From NCBI RefSeq assembly GCF_007655005.1, contig NZ_SZVW01000009.1, forward strand, positions 186,001-250,000: a stretch of DNA of 64,000 nt. Reading direction: 5' to 3'. Shown piece by piece: positions 50,101-58,343 of the stretch. Made by a program: the position numbers and the translations under genes. The notes under the pieces are model-generated. The model saw nothing but the letters and a program-made list of their open reading frames with translations. It had not been told where the DNA came from and ran no database searches. Numbering within the stretch: position 1 is the stretch's first letter; every line of letters starts with the position of its first letter. The stretch comes from Streptomyces tibetensis. Lineage in GTDB: Bacteria > Actinomycetota > Actinomycetes > Streptomycetales > Streptomycetaceae.

Positions 50101-51276
50101 GGCCAGTCCCAGTGCGAGTGCCAGCGCCACACCGGTCTGGAACTTGTAGATGTTCCGGAACGGCGACAGCCACCCGTCCAGCCAGCCCTGCACGACCCCG
50201 TGGAACGGCGCTCCGAACGCCCCGCCGTACCCGGCGAGCAGCACCAGCGCGGCCACCAGCACCGTCAGCACCAGCCACCGCCGCTCGGGCATGTCCCGCC
50301 GGGCGAGTCCGGCGAGCCCGAGTCCGGCCGCGAGGGCCGAGCAGAGGATCACGATCACGGAGGAGGCCACGGCCCAGCCGGCCGGCAGCCACGCCTCACC
50401 GAGGTGCAGATAGGCGACCCAGTTCCCGGCGCCGCGCAGCGCCTCGGTCGCCGACATGGTGTCCGTGGTCGTCCGCGCGGTCTCTATATAGGGGAGGAAG
50501 TTCTCGCCGTAGACCCCGAGCAGCAGCAGCGGCACCCACCACCAGGCGGTCACCACGAGCACGACCGGGGCCCACCAGGCGATCAGCTTGCGCTGCCGGG
50601 GGCCGGGCGGCCGGGACAGCAGGTACAGCCCGACCGGCAGCAGGGAGGCCAGCGTCGCCGACGCGTTCACCCCGCCCATGAACGGCACGAGCAGCGCCGA
50701 CCGCAGGGCCGCGACCCGGGCGGCGTACCGCTCGTTCGTCAGCGGCAGCAGCACCCACGGCAGGAACGCCCCGGGCAGCGCCGCGGCCGAGGTCGACCCG
50801 ATGACGGTGGTGAACACCGGCCACAGCGCATAGGCCACGGCCCCCAGGAGCCGGGACGCCCCGCTGCCCACCCGCAGCCGCTCCGCCAGCCGCAACGCAC
50901 CCCAGAAGGCGACGGACACGATCAGCGACAGCCACAGCCGCTCCGCCAGCCACACCGGCAGCCGTACGAGGTCGCACAGCCAGTAGAACGGCAGCATCGG
51001 CCACAGATAGCCGACGTACTGGTCCTGGATCCCGCCGAACCCGGCCCGGTCGTGCCACAACTGGCCCAGATCGGCGAGGAACTGTCCCGGATCGACCGTG
51101 ACCCCGAGCTTGGTGTCGAAGGTCTGCCGCCCCGGCTGTACCGCGAGGAACAACACGAACACCACGGCCCAGAAACCCAGCAGCCAGCGCCGCGACCGCG
51201 GGCCCTCGGGCGGGCCCGCGGTGGTCGCGGTGGTGGGGACGGCTGCCGGGGGAGGAGCCTGGACCGTGGTTGTCAT
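47101..51276 (-). CDS. AftD-like alpha-(1-3)-arabinofuranosyltransferase
   Basis: The protein has 1391 residues in the GT-C superfamily (DUF3367 type). The N-terminal 450 residues have about 11 membrane helices, and the first outer loop carries Asp-Thr-Lys-Leu-Gly-Val and Asp-Pro-Gly-Gln-Phe-Leu, the acidic catalytic loop. A long periplasmic-side part follows with galactose-binding/F5/8C-like regions (Phe-Asp-Gly-Asn-Pro-Arg-Thr-Ala-Trp-Ala near 730; Asp-Gly-Asp-Leu-Thr-Thr-Ala-Trp near 1020), then C-terminal helices. Mycobacterial AftD uses decaprenyl-phosphoryl arabinose to branch arabinogalactan. Streptomyces walls lack that polymer, so the target here must be another glycan. ATG at 51276 overlaps the upstream stop (ATGA). 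Confidence 0.85.
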   Translation of the reverse strand: MTTTVQAPPPAAVPTTATTAGPPEGPRSRRWLLGFWAVVFVLFLAVQPGRQTFDTKLGVTVDPGQFLADLGQLWHDRAGFGGIQDQYVGYLWPMLPFYWLCDLVRLPVWLAERLWLSLIVSVAFWGALRLAERLRVGSGASRLLGAVAYALWPVFTTVIGSTSAAALPGAFLPWVLLPLTNERYAARVAALRSALLVPFMGGVNASATLASLLPVGLYLLSRPPGPRQRKLIAWWAPVVLVVTAWWWVPLLLLGVYGENFLPYIETARTTTDTMSATEALRGAGNWVAYLHLGEAWLPAGWAVASSVIVILCSALAAGLGLAGLARRDMPERRWLVLTVLVAALVLLAGYGGAFGAPFHGVVQGWLDGWLSPFRNIYKFQTGVALALALGLAHLVGVAAEPRGARQVRGRRFAPLVAAVLILPGLLWPYLNGSILNPGSFQKLPTYWQATADWLEKYSPDSRALVVPATAHGLYTWGSPVDQPLDVLAESRWAQRDYVPFGTPGNRRAMDAVEQALLSGAEVPGLADYVSRAGLYYVVVRNDLDPDQIGYVPTATVKRTLEQSGYERVTGLGPVMTGGRIAQDAPLQVEGLYPRQRAVEIYRPTGEDVVRPGQAGLAPVADTAVVSGGPEALLPLAERLRGRATVLTGDNHPGLGTPAVQVLGDGLRRADTRFGLVNAGTSYTYTRDERNAPDALQDPGDKPRQILPTEGTGHQTVAELRGARSVSASSYGNWLFHLPQYDPVNAFDGNPRTAWAEGAPDTPDGQWLRIGFTGRYDMPASFKVTPLPQESVRAAATRVRVETEKGERTSFLQPNGTTQRVKAPEGTTRWMKLTIVDSVERRAGLTGAGFSEIDLPDVQVTRLLRLPADAQDATSAATVVSLHRASDPTGLSPAGTEAGLHRRFTTPAAGTYEVKASAVPVPGAELDELLYEVAPEQQARIVATADSTASLGAGLAARNLTDGDLTTAWIAGDRPTIHLRWEGKQPVGELVLAPAGGLSARASEVHISSPDGAAIAGADKNGWVRFPPITTDRLDITITETAPLTLHNPVADEDLRLPVGLTEAYVPSLDQYRTPQPDGTRKFSLPCGKGPVVALDGELYRTGAKGTVRDLVERRGVEVTLCQEGRDDTGVRLDAGEHRLEGGDAGPLALTDVTLTRGTVPEAAAAGRDLRIRDWLGDRRTVTVGSGAASYLTTYENFNDGWRATLNGKELTPVRLDGWQQGWRVPAGAGGEVTLSYEPATTYDAALIGSGVGIAVLLGLALWRRRAPNPDTPQPVPPLPGLWLGTVALTLVAVVIAGWFALLVPALALLAARRHALLVPIAFAALAGAGIVAAFGAGEPVGAGEGAFGHLAQLLALIGLFASLVSLREGPSPEEAPTRELPRTDPGEGKTV

Positions 51277-52082
51277 GAAGGACACCGCCGCAGAATGAGG
51301 AGGAGGTTCCAGGTGGCGAACTCGCGGATGCCGGGCGCCTTGACGACGGCCTCCGCGAGGAACGGCCAGTAGCGGGAGCGCGCCGAGACGATGGTGACGT
51401 CGTCCCGGGCGCGCACCTGCCGCAGGGTGGAGCCGATGTGCACCGCGAACAGGTTCTCGCCGAGGGTGTGCTTCGCGGGCCTGCCCGTCCGCCGCACGTA
51501 GCGGGCCCGGGCCCGCTCGGCGCCGAACCAGTGCCACGGGGCCCACTCGTGCCCGCCCCACGGCGACAGCCAGTTGGTGAACGACACGTAGATCAGCCCG
51601 CCGGGCCGCGTCACCCGGGCCAGCTCACTGAGGAACGTCTCCGGATCGGCCACGTGCTCCAGCACGTTGGAGGAGAAGGTGACGTCCGCGACGCCGTCCC
51701 TCAGCGGCAGCAGGTACCCGTCGGCGACGACCGCCGCGGCAGGGGGTTTCCCGCCGAGCTCGGCCGGGTCGGGCTCGAAGAGGAACGCGTTCGCCCCGCG
51801 GCGCCGGAACTCCTCGGTGAAGTACCCGCTGCCGCCACCGACATCGAGGACGGTACGCCCGGCGACGGGACCGTCGTAGGCCTCGACCTGGTCGACGGCG
51901 TCGCGGGCCAGCAGGGAGTAGCAGGCCTCGGGGTCGTCCTGCTCGTGGCGGAACGCGCGGAACAGGGCGAGGGAGCGCCGGAACGACGGATCCTTCCAGC
52001 CGAGGCGCCGGGAGGTGCCTTCCCCCGGACGCGGGGCGGTGACGGGTGCGGCTCCGCCGCGCGGGGGCGGGAACGGTGTCAC
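51273..52082 (-). CDS. Class I SAM-dependent methyltransferase
   Basis: The protein has 269 residues from a GTG at 52082 that overlaps the glycosyltransferase stop (GTGA). Motif I is Val-Leu-Asp-Val-Gly-Gly-Gly-Ser-Gly-Tyr-Phe, then Phe-Leu-Phe-Glu-Pro-Asp, and Ser-Asn-Val-Leu-Glu-His-Val (UbiE/methyltransferase-11 layout). The C-terminus Trp-Asn-Leu-Leu-Leu-Ile-Leu-Arg is conserved in relatives next to AftD-like genes. It may methylate a sugar or lipid-linked intermediate. The N-terminal 30 residues are Pro/Gly/Arg-rich and may be unstructured. Confidence 0.85.
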   Translation of the reverse strand: MTPFPPPRGGAAPVTAPRPGEGTSRRLGWKDPSFRRSLALFRAFRHEQDDPEACYSLLARDAVDQVEAYDGPVAGRTVLDVGGGSGYFTEEFRRRGANAFLFEPDPAELGGKPPAAAVVADGYLLPLRDGVADVTFSSNVLEHVADPETFLSELARVTRPGGLIYVSFTNWLSPWGGHEWAPWHWFGAERARARYVRRTGRPAKHTLGENLFAVHIGSTLRQVRARDDVTIVSARSRYWPFLAEAVVKAPGIREFATWNLLLILRRCPS

Positions 52083-53227
52083 GGGGCCCAGCCCTTCACC
52101 GCCTCCGTGGCGACGGCCCTGAACTGCCGGACCGTCCGGTCCCACCGGAACTGCGCCGCCCGCTCCCGGGCCGCCTTGCCCATCAGCTCCCGCTGCCGCC
52201 CGGACAGGGTCAGCGCACACCAGGCCGCGGCGAACGAGGACTCACCGCGCGCGAGGACGCCGGTTTCGCCGTCCACCACGGAATCCTTGAGCCCCGGCAC
52301 GTCGAAGGCCACACTCGGTGTCTCCCGGGCCGCGGCCTCCGTCACGACGAGACCCCACCCCTCCACCGCCGAGGGGTGCAGCAACAGCCAGGCCGCGCAC
52401 AGCAGTCGGTGCTTCTCGGCCTCCGTCACATACCCGGTGAACTCCACACCCGGACCGGCGAGCCGCTCCAGACGTTCCCGCTCGGGCCCGTCACCGACGA
52501 TCACCAGCCGGCCGCCGGTCACCGGCCGCACCCGCTCCCAGAGCCGCAGCAGCAGATCGACCCGCTTGTACTCGACCAGCCGCCCGATGGCGACGAACAA
52601 CGGCTCGGCCGAGCGATCGGCCCTCGGGCCCGGCTCCTCGACCCCGTTGTGCACCACCCTGATCCGGTCTCGCTCGACGCCGATCGTGCGCAGCGCGTGG
52701 GCGGTCGAGGCGGACACGGCGACGAGCAGGTTCCGCTGCCGCGCCCCGGTCAGGGCCCAGTGTTCGAGTCTTCGGCCGACCCGTGCCGCCGGTGCCAGCG
52801 GTCCGCCGAAGCGCATCTTCCACAGATCCGTGTGGACGTGGTTGACCAGGGTCAGCGTGGGTCCCCGGTGCCACAGCGGCGCCAGGTACGGCATGCCGTT
52901 GCACACCTCCACCAGCAGATCGCAGTCGCCGACCCGGCGCGTGAAGGCCGATCTCGCGCGCAGGTAGTGCCCGTACGGGCCGCCCGCGGACACGACGCGA
53001 TAGTCGCGGAGGGCCGCGGGCCCGCCGCACAGCAGGGTCACCTCATGGCCCAGGCGGGTCAGGCCGTCGGCGAGCCGGTCGACCAGCAGCTCGGAGCCGC
53101 CGGCGGACGGGTTGCCCAGATCACGATGGGCGAGGAAGACGATCCGGCGCGGAGGTGGGGGGAGCGCCGGGGGGTGCTGCGCGCTGGGGGATGCGGTGCG
53201 CAGCTTGGACGGTACGTGCTGGGGCAT
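52079..53227 (-). CDS. Glycosyltransferase family 4-type (GT-B)
   Basis: The protein has 382 residues. It has Phe-Leu-Ala-His-Arg-Asp-Leu-Gly-Asn-Pro-Ser-Ala-Gly-Gly-Ser-Glu at the N-terminal domain, and the C-terminal donor site has Val-Glu-Tyr-Lys-Arg-Val, Ile-Val-Gly-Asp-Gly-Pro-Glu and Pro-Ser-Ala-Val-Glu-Gly-Trp-Gly-Leu-Val-Val-Thr-Glu-Ala, the E-x7-E retaining motif. It transfers a sugar from a nucleotide donor on the cytoplasmic face. The ATG at 53227 has TTGGAG upstream; the long open frame to 53536 crosses the end of the DUF3068 gene and is not used. It is linked to the next genes by GTGA/ATGA overlaps. Confidence 0.85.
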   Translation of the reverse strand: MPQHVPSKLRTASPSAQHPPALPPPPRRIVFLAHRDLGNPSAGGSELLVDRLADGLTRLGHEVTLLCGGPAALRDYRVVSAGGPYGHYLRARSAFTRRVGDCDLLVEVCNGMPYLAPLWHRGPTLTLVNHVHTDLWKMRFGGPLAPAARVGRRLEHWALTGARQRNLLVAVSASTAHALRTIGVERDRIRVVHNGVEEPGPRADRSAEPLFVAIGRLVEYKRVDLLLRLWERVRPVTGGRLVIVGDGPERERLERLAGPGVEFTGYVTEAEKHRLLCAAWLLLHPSAVEGWGLVVTEAAARETPSVAFDVPGLKDSVVDGETGVLARGESSFAAAWCALTLSGRQRELMGKAARERAAQFRWDRTVRQFRAVATEAVKGWAP

Positions 53228-53444
53228 GGGTGCTCCAACTCGTCTCGGGGTGCGGAACTCAGCGTGGGGAAATCGTGGGGGGTCTGGTCGTCGCAGGGGG
53301 CGGCCTGTGGGGGGCCTGAGCTCTTCCTGGGAGGGGAGTGTGGACGGGGTGTGCTCGGGTGGGGTTGGACAGTTTTCGCCCGGACGTTCGCCACGGCTAC
53401 TCACCGACGTGACAATTTCGGGCTTTGTTGGAGCTGACGTCACA

Positions 53445-54440
53445 TCACATCGTGAGGGTGGGCTGGGGCGTATCGGAAGTTTGCGCCGGAACGGGGTTCT
53501 CCGGCTCCTTCCGCCCACGCGCCACGAGAACGCCACCCACCACGGCGAGCAGGAAGCCGGCCGCCGCGGCTCCGATCGGCAGCGTCGTGCCCACCAGCCG
53601 CAGTTGCCCGCTGTCCCGCTTCGCCTGCCGGACCGCTTCCTTCTGCGTCGCGGTGGTGAACGAGACCTTCCGGCTGTCCAGCAGTACCGCCGCGTCCTTC
53701 TTCCCGCCCGGCGCCCGCAGGGTCCGCCGCGGGCCGGTCTGCGCGTAGATCACACGGCCCGTCGCCTGGTCCACGACCAGCTCGAAGCCGTGGTTGGAGT
53801 ACCACTCCTCGGCCAGCACCTGCGGCCGGTTCGGCTGGTCCACGAGGCTGCCCGGCACCATGCGCGTGCCGGTCCTCGTCGGCGGCACGGAGCCGGTGAA
53901 CCTGTAGCCGGTGTAGCCCTGGATCTTCGCGGTGCCGCGGTAGCGCAGCACGACCGTGTCGCCGAGGGTGTTGTCCCACCACTGGTAGGAGCGTTTTTGC
54001 ACGTCGAAGGGGAACTTCAGATACGCCTCGCCCTCGATGTACGGCTTCTCCCCACAGCAGTGCACCGGCCGCGTGGTCTTCCGGTCCATCACCCAACGGT
54101 GGGGGACGAAGTCCAGCGCGTCGTGCGGATCGGCGGCCGGCAGGGACTTGTCGGTGTCGACCGTGGTCGTCACGTCCCAGACGGCGGTGCCGCTGCGTTC
54201 GCTGTCCTCGACGTTGCCCCGCACCCGCTGGGTCACGGTGATCTTCCGGTCGGGCACCGTCTCGATCCGGTCGGTGTCGAAGACGCTGCCCCGGCCGGTG
54301 TAGACGGCGGTGGTGTCGATGTCGATCGGGTTCACCGCGGCACGCGGCTCCACGTACCAGGCGAGCAGCGGCGCCAGCACCAGCAGGAACGTGCCGAGAC
54401 CCAGCAGGACCAGGGAAAAGGGAGAGGTTGTACGGCGCAT
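53445..54440 (-). CDS. DUF3068 family membrane-anchored protein
   Basis: The protein has 331 residues: an N-terminal helix (Phe-Ser-Leu-Val-Leu-Leu-Gly-Leu-Gly-Thr-Phe-Leu-Leu-Val), a large outer domain with many Arg, Thr and Asp, and a C-terminal helix before a short basic tail. It includes Tyr-Gln-Trp-Trp-Asp-Asn and Gln-Gly-Tyr-Thr-Gly-Tyr, features of the DUF3068 (PorA-like) group. The function is unknown; genes of this family tend to sit beside AftD-like and glycosyltransferase genes in actinobacteria. GGAG precedes the ATG at 54440, and a strong candidate promoter lies at 54525-54553. The gap to the next gene (53228-53444) has another likely promoter region. Confidence 0.8.
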   Translation of the reverse strand: MRRTTSPFSLVLLGLGTFLLVLAPLLAWYVEPRAAVNPIDIDTTAVYTGRGSVFDTDRIETVPDRKITVTQRVRGNVEDSERSGTAVWDVTTTVDTDKSLPAADPHDALDFVPHRWVMDRKTTRPVHCCGEKPYIEGEAYLKFPFDVQKRSYQWWDNTLGDTVVLRYRGTAKIQGYTGYRFTGSVPPTRTGTRMVPGSLVDQPNRPQVLAEEWYSNHGFELVVDQATGRVIYAQTGPRRTLRAPGGKKDAAVLLDSRKVSFTTATQKEAVRQAKRDSGQLRLVGTTLPIGAAAAGFLLAVVGGVLVARGRKEPENPVPAQTSDTPQPTLTM

Positions 54441-54524
54441 CCGGGCACTCCAGTGGCTTGGGACGGCTCGACGTACGAGAGGGCCGGCACGGCGGCGGGA
54501 TGCGCACGTGCGGCTGGGCCGGGA

Positions 54525-54567
54525 ACCGTAGGCCGCTCTTGACGGGGTGTCAATGCTTGTCGAGACT
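54525..54567. promoter_or_regulatory. Divergent promoters sharing a -35 palindrome
   Basis: On the minus strand TTGACA (54553-54548) is 17 bases from TACGGT (54530-54525), a near-consensus promoter aimed at DUF3068. On the plus strand TTGACG (54539-54544) is 17 bases from a weaker GAGACT (54562-54567), aimed at DUF2613 and PucR. Both -35 boxes sit in one palindrome, TTGAC-GGGGT-GTCAA. Two polymerases cannot fit here at once, so the promoters would compete. Confidence 0.6.
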
Positions 54568-54655
54568 GGGCGCGACAGGCAGGGACGGGGTGCCCGGGGT
54601 GGGGCAACCTCCGGACGATCTCCGGGCGAATCCGGACAGAGAGGCTGACCCTGCG

Positions 54656-54808
54656 ATGTCCAGACTGCTCGCTGCCGCGCTGACCGTCGCGCTCGCCGCC
54701 GCCCTCGCCGTGGGCGCCGCGCTGGGCGTGGTCGCGCTGCTCCAAGCCACACCCGACCAGCCGAACACCCCCCTGATCACGTACGAGCGAGCCGGCCAGG
54801 GGAGTTGA
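54656..54808 (+). CDS. DUF2613 family small membrane protein
   Basis: The protein has 50 residues, nearly all one hydrophobic helix (Leu-Leu-Ala-Ala-Ala-Leu-Thr-Val-Ala-Leu-Ala) followed by Pro-Asp-Gln-Pro-Asn-Thr-Pro-Leu. This short Ala-rich helix plus a Pro/Asn tail is the DUF2613 pattern of streptomycetes. No function is known. Two bases separate it from the ATG of the PucR gene, so they are co-transcribed. It is too short to trust on length alone, but the coding pattern and the spacing support it. Confidence 0.7.
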   Translation: MSRLLAAALTVALAAALAVGAALGVVALLQATPDQPNTPLITYERAGQGS

Positions 54809-54810
54809 CG

Positions 54811-56052
54811 ATGACGGCCGCCCGCACCGCCGCCGTCACGACGCGCTCGGCCTGGCACGACGTACCGCGCTTCCAGGTACGCCGGTTCGCCGCCATCGCC
54901 ATGGCCGAGGCACCCGCACTCGCCGAGGAGATCCTCCGTGAGATCCAGCGCGAGTACCCGCACCTGCCCGTCGTCCTCGACGACTCCGGCGAGCCGATGG
55001 CCCTGGTCGGCATCCGCCGCGCCATCGAGGTGTTCGTGCAGCACCTGGAGCACTCGGAGGGACGCCCGACCGTCCCGCCCGGCGTCTTCCAGGACTTCGG
55101 CCGTGGCGAGGGCAGAGACGGCCGCTCCCTCGACTCTCTCCAGGCCATCTACCGCATGGGCGTACGGCTGGCCTGGCGCCGCTTCGCCGACATCGGCCAG
55201 CGCGTGGAGATCCCGCCCCCGGCGATGTACGAACTCGTCGACGCGGGCTACGAGTACCTGGACGGCCTGGTCGACCAGTCCGTACGCGGCTACGCCGAGG
55301 CCGCGGCCCGCCAGGCCGGCGAACGCCTGCGCCTGCAACGCCGCCTGATGGAGCTGTTGCTCGCCGAGCACCACCGCGGCGACCCCTCCGAGGCCCTGAC
55401 CGAACGCGCCGCCCGCATCGGCTGGCCCTTACCGGCCAAGGTCGCGGTGGGCGTGCTGCTCCGCCCGGCCCGCGAGGCGATGGCCCCCGCGGTCGGCCAG
55501 GGCGTCCTGCTCGACATGGAGTACGAGCAGCCGCGCATGGTCGTGCCCGAGCCGGACGCGGCGGGCCGCCCCGAGCTCATGCACCGGGCCCTGGCCGGCT
55601 GGTCCGGCGCGATCGGCCCACCGGTCCCGCTCAAGGAAGCGGCGAAGTCGCTGCGCTGGGCGGAGGCGGCGGTCCGACTGATGGAACGGGACCTGCTGCC
55701 CTCCGGAGAGGTCCTCTACTGCACCGAACACACCGAGGCCCTGGTCCTCCTCCAGCCCGAGGAGCTCATCGACGACCTGGCACTCAGGTGCCTGGCCCCC
55801 CTGACCCACTGCGGCCCCACGCACGGCCGCCGCCTCGCCGAAACCCTCCTGGCCTGGCTGGAGACCCGAGGCGGCGCCCCGGAGGTCGCCACCCGCCTGG
55901 GCGTCCACCCCCAGACGGTCCGCTACCGCCTGCGCCAGATCCGCGAGCTGTGGGGCGACGAGATAGACGACCCGGACCGCCGCTTCGAACTGGAACTGGT
56001 GCTGCGGGCACAGCGGTTGAGGGGGGAGCTGGGGGCGAAGCGGCGGCGGTGA
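54811..56052 (+). CDS. PucR-family transcriptional regulator
   Basis: The protein has 413 residues. The C-terminal 60 residues hold the PucR-type helix-turn-helix (Thr-Arg-Leu-Gly-Val-His-Pro-Gln-Thr-Val-Arg-Tyr-Arg-Leu-Arg-Gln-Ile), a pattern shared with CdaR. The first 300 residues resemble the RsbRD/GGDEF-like sensor of streptomycete PucR proteins, such as regulators of fatty-acid genes. The ATG at 54811 has GGGGAG six bases upstream; a TTG at 54805 is less likely. It is divergent from the glycan operon, so it may regulate that operon or the DUF3068 promoter. Confidence 0.85.
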   Translation: MTAARTAAVTTRSAWHDVPRFQVRRFAAIAMAEAPALAEEILREIQREYPHLPVVLDDSGEPMALVGIRRAIEVFVQHLEHSEGRPTVPPGVFQDFGRGEGRDGRSLDSLQAIYRMGVRLAWRRFADIGQRVEIPPPAMYELVDAGYEYLDGLVDQSVRGYAEAAARQAGERLRLQRRLMELLLAEHHRGDPSEALTERAARIGWPLPAKVAVGVLLRPAREAMAPAVGQGVLLDMEYEQPRMVVPEPDAAGRPELMHRALAGWSGAIGPPVPLKEAAKSLRWAEAAVRLMERDLLPSGEVLYCTEHTEALVLLQPEELIDDLALRCLAPLTHCGPTHGRRLAETLLAWLETRGGAPEVATRLGVHPQTVRYRLRQIRELWGDEIDDPDRRFELELVLRAQRLRGELGAKRRR

Positions 56053-56093
56053 GCCGACCGGCTCACCCGGGGACGACCACCGCCGCCCCGGCG

Positions 56094-58112
56094 TCACACC
56101 GTGGCCCGCTCCGTCCCCGCGGGGCGCCCGGAAGCCGGGGCGTCCAGGTGCGCCACCACGGAGGTGTAGAAGCGGTGCACGGCGTCGTCGACGCTGCGGA
56201 TGAAGCCGGACTCGGCGCTGCCGCGGCCGCTCCCCATGCCCTTGAAGAGAGACAGGCGGAATCCGGTGATGCGGGTCGAGCCGTCCTTCGGGAGCAGGTC
56301 CGCGGGTTCGGGACGCAGCCGCTCCAGCGTGCCCCGCGGGCCGCCCGTCTCGCCCTCCACCAGGGTCTCCACGTGCAGGTCCGCCGGTGCCTCGGCGAGG
56401 CGGCGGACCAGACGCTTGGCCCAGGTCAGGGGGTAGCCCTGCTCGGGTGCCGGGATCTCCACCGACGTGCGCAGCTTGGCGGTCCGCAGATCGGCGCTGA
56501 TGGTGAGCAGGCCGGGCGCCCCCTCGACACGCAGTTCCGCCTGGAGCCGGCCTTCCCCGCACAGCTGGTCGGCGAGGCGGGCGCGGCGGGCCCCGGGATC
56601 GGTCCCCCGCCGGGTGCGCTGGGCGGGAAGCACCTTCTGCCCGAGCTCGCCCCCGAGCCGCAGACACACCTGCCGGACGAGCCGCTCCCAGCTCTCCACG
56701 ACCTCCAGGGCGCGCGGGTCGCCGTGGCAGAGGGTCTCGTCGTTGATCCCGTTGCGTACCGGGACCCAGGCCGCGCCCATGTTCTGGAAGCCGTGACAGC
56801 CGGAGTTGTCGTGCTGGAGGTAGTGCAGCAGATCCTGCAGCAACCAGGTGCGCGCCGCGTTGCCGACGCCCTCGTGCCGGATGAGCATCTGGGCCTGGTG
56901 GGCCACTTCGGCCCACGACAGGTGCCAGAGCGCCACCTGGTGCTTGCGGCGCCGGTCGACCTTCACGTCGACCAGCGGGCTGCCCTCCAGTGCGACATCG
57001 TTCGACAGGGTGATCACGGCCTCGTAGCCACGCCGGGCCGCGATGTCCATGTAGGCCTGCACCTGGTCGGACTTGAGGGGGTTGCCGTTGGTCTTGGTCT
57101 CGACGAGTGCCGTCCACAGCTTGCCGGCGCGCTCGACGCGGATCACCCCGTCCGGGCGCCGGGGCGTGTCGCCGTGCGGCAGGGAGACTTCGGTGAACGT
57201 CTCCATCCGCCCGGACGGAGCGCCGAAGGGAGCGGTGATGCGTCTGCCGAACCGGGGCACCTGGGCCATCACCGACAGCAGCACCGACGTGGCCCGCGTC
57301 TCCCGGTCCCGGTCGTTCTTCAGCGCTGACACCGGAAAGAGGCGAGCCTGCCTCCAGGACTCGTTCTCCGCGAGGCTCCTGGCGGGCGGCCTGGGTGGTG
57401 TGACCTTCTTTTTGGCGGTCCGGGGCCGGGCTGTCCGCTTCTTCGGCCCGGCCATCTCCTCGGCCGGTGGGCGCGGTGCCGGAACGGCCTCCAGTGTCGC
57501 CGGTGGCGGAGCGTCGGCGGTGCCGGCGGCCATCTCCTCGGCCACCTCCGTCGCGGGCTCGGTCTCGTCGTCCTCGATGTCGACGCCGAAGTCGGTCGCC
57601 AGCCCCGCCAGCCCGCTCTCGTAGCCCTGACCGACGGCCCGGAACTTCCACTCCGTGCCCCTCCGGTACAGCTCACCGAAGATGATCGCGCTCACCTGGC
57701 CGGCGTCCTCGATGACGAACCGGAGGAGGCTCTCACCGCCCGCGTCGGCCAGCGTCACCTTCAGGTCGTCCAGTTCGCCGAAGCGCGCCCCCTCGTAGCG
57801 GCTCGCGGCGACGACGATCCGCTCCACCTCGGCCGGAACCGCGGTGAGGTCGAAGCTGATCCGGTCCTCGCTGCCGTCCCCGGTCGGCTCTTTGCCGAGC
57901 AACTGCACGCTGCCGTCGGCGGCCACCGGGTTGTTGTAGAAGTAGAAGTCGGCGTCGCTGCGTACCTTGCCGTCGCCGTTCAGCAGCAGGACGGACACGT
58001 CGGCATCGCCCTCGCCGGTCGGGCTGGACCAGCCCAGACTCACGATCGCGGAGCCTACGTTCTCGCTCAGGGCCGCTAAGGACACGTTCGAGCCCATGGT
58101 CATGTCACGCAC
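56094..58112 (-). CDS. TerD domain fused to a PD-(D/E)XK-like nuclease
   Basis: The protein has 672 residues. The N-terminal 190 form a TerD stress domain: Gly-Asp-Ala-Asp-Val-Ser-Val-Leu-Leu-Leu-Asn-Gly-Asp-Gly, Phe-Tyr-Asn-Asn-Pro and Val-Phe-Gly-Glu-Leu-Tyr-Arg-like calcium-binding Asp/Asn groups. A Lys/Pro/Arg-rich linker follows to about 260. The central part reads Arg-Arg-Pro-Asp-Gly-Val-Ile-Arg-Val and Leu-Val-Glu-Thr-Lys-Thr-Asn, an ExK nuclease motif, with Gln-Val-Gln-Ala-Tyr behind. It is likely a nucleic-acid effector linked to the tellurite-resistance-type stress system. The GTG at 58112 behind GGGGGG is used. It lies convergent with PucR. Confidence 0.75.
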   Translation of the reverse strand: MRDMTMGSNVSLAALSENVGSAIVSLGWSSPTGEGDADVSVLLLNGDGKVRSDADFYFYNNPVAADGSVQLLGKEPTGDGSEDRISFDLTAVPAEVERIVVAASRYEGARFGELDDLKVTLADAGGESLLRFVIEDAGQVSAIIFGELYRRGTEWKFRAVGQGYESGLAGLATDFGVDIEDDETEPATEVAEEMAAGTADAPPPATLEAVPAPRPPAEEMAGPKKRTARPRTAKKKVTPPRPPARSLAENESWRQARLFPVSALKNDRDRETRATSVLLSVMAQVPRFGRRITAPFGAPSGRMETFTEVSLPHGDTPRRPDGVIRVERAGKLWTALVETKTNGNPLKSDQVQAYMDIAARRGYEAVITLSNDVALEGSPLVDVKVDRRRKHQVALWHLSWAEVAHQAQMLIRHEGVGNAARTWLLQDLLHYLQHDNSGCHGFQNMGAAWVPVRNGINDETLCHGDPRALEVVESWERLVRQVCLRLGGELGQKVLPAQRTRRGTDPGARRARLADQLCGEGRLQAELRVEGAPGLLTISADLRTAKLRTSVEIPAPEQGYPLTWAKRLVRRLAEAPADLHVETLVEGETGGPRGTLERLRPEPADLLPKDGSTRITGFRLSLFKGMGSGRGSAESGFIRSVDDAVHRFYTSVVAHLDAPASGRPAGTERATV

Positions 58113-58343
58113 AGAAATCCCCCCACCTCTGCGACACCTGTGACGTGCCGCACACACGGCACTTTAATGTGCACACCACGTGCACGTGGGGTGCTCGTGG
58201 GTTTCCGCTCGCCGGGCCTGCGCCCATTGCCCGGGCAAACCTCTATGGCTAGCCTGTGTTCGTCATGCCGATCGCCTGTTGATATCTCGAACATCGGGAT
58301 CCGGAACACAGGCGCCTGAGACATATAAGGGAGGGGGCCGGTC

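Noticed and set aside
47095..51372. 1425-codon open frame antisense to the AftD-like gene
   Set aside because: It has low-complexity Arg/Gly/Gln/Val composition typical of an antisense frame, and the minus strand carries clear GT-C and DUF3367 features.
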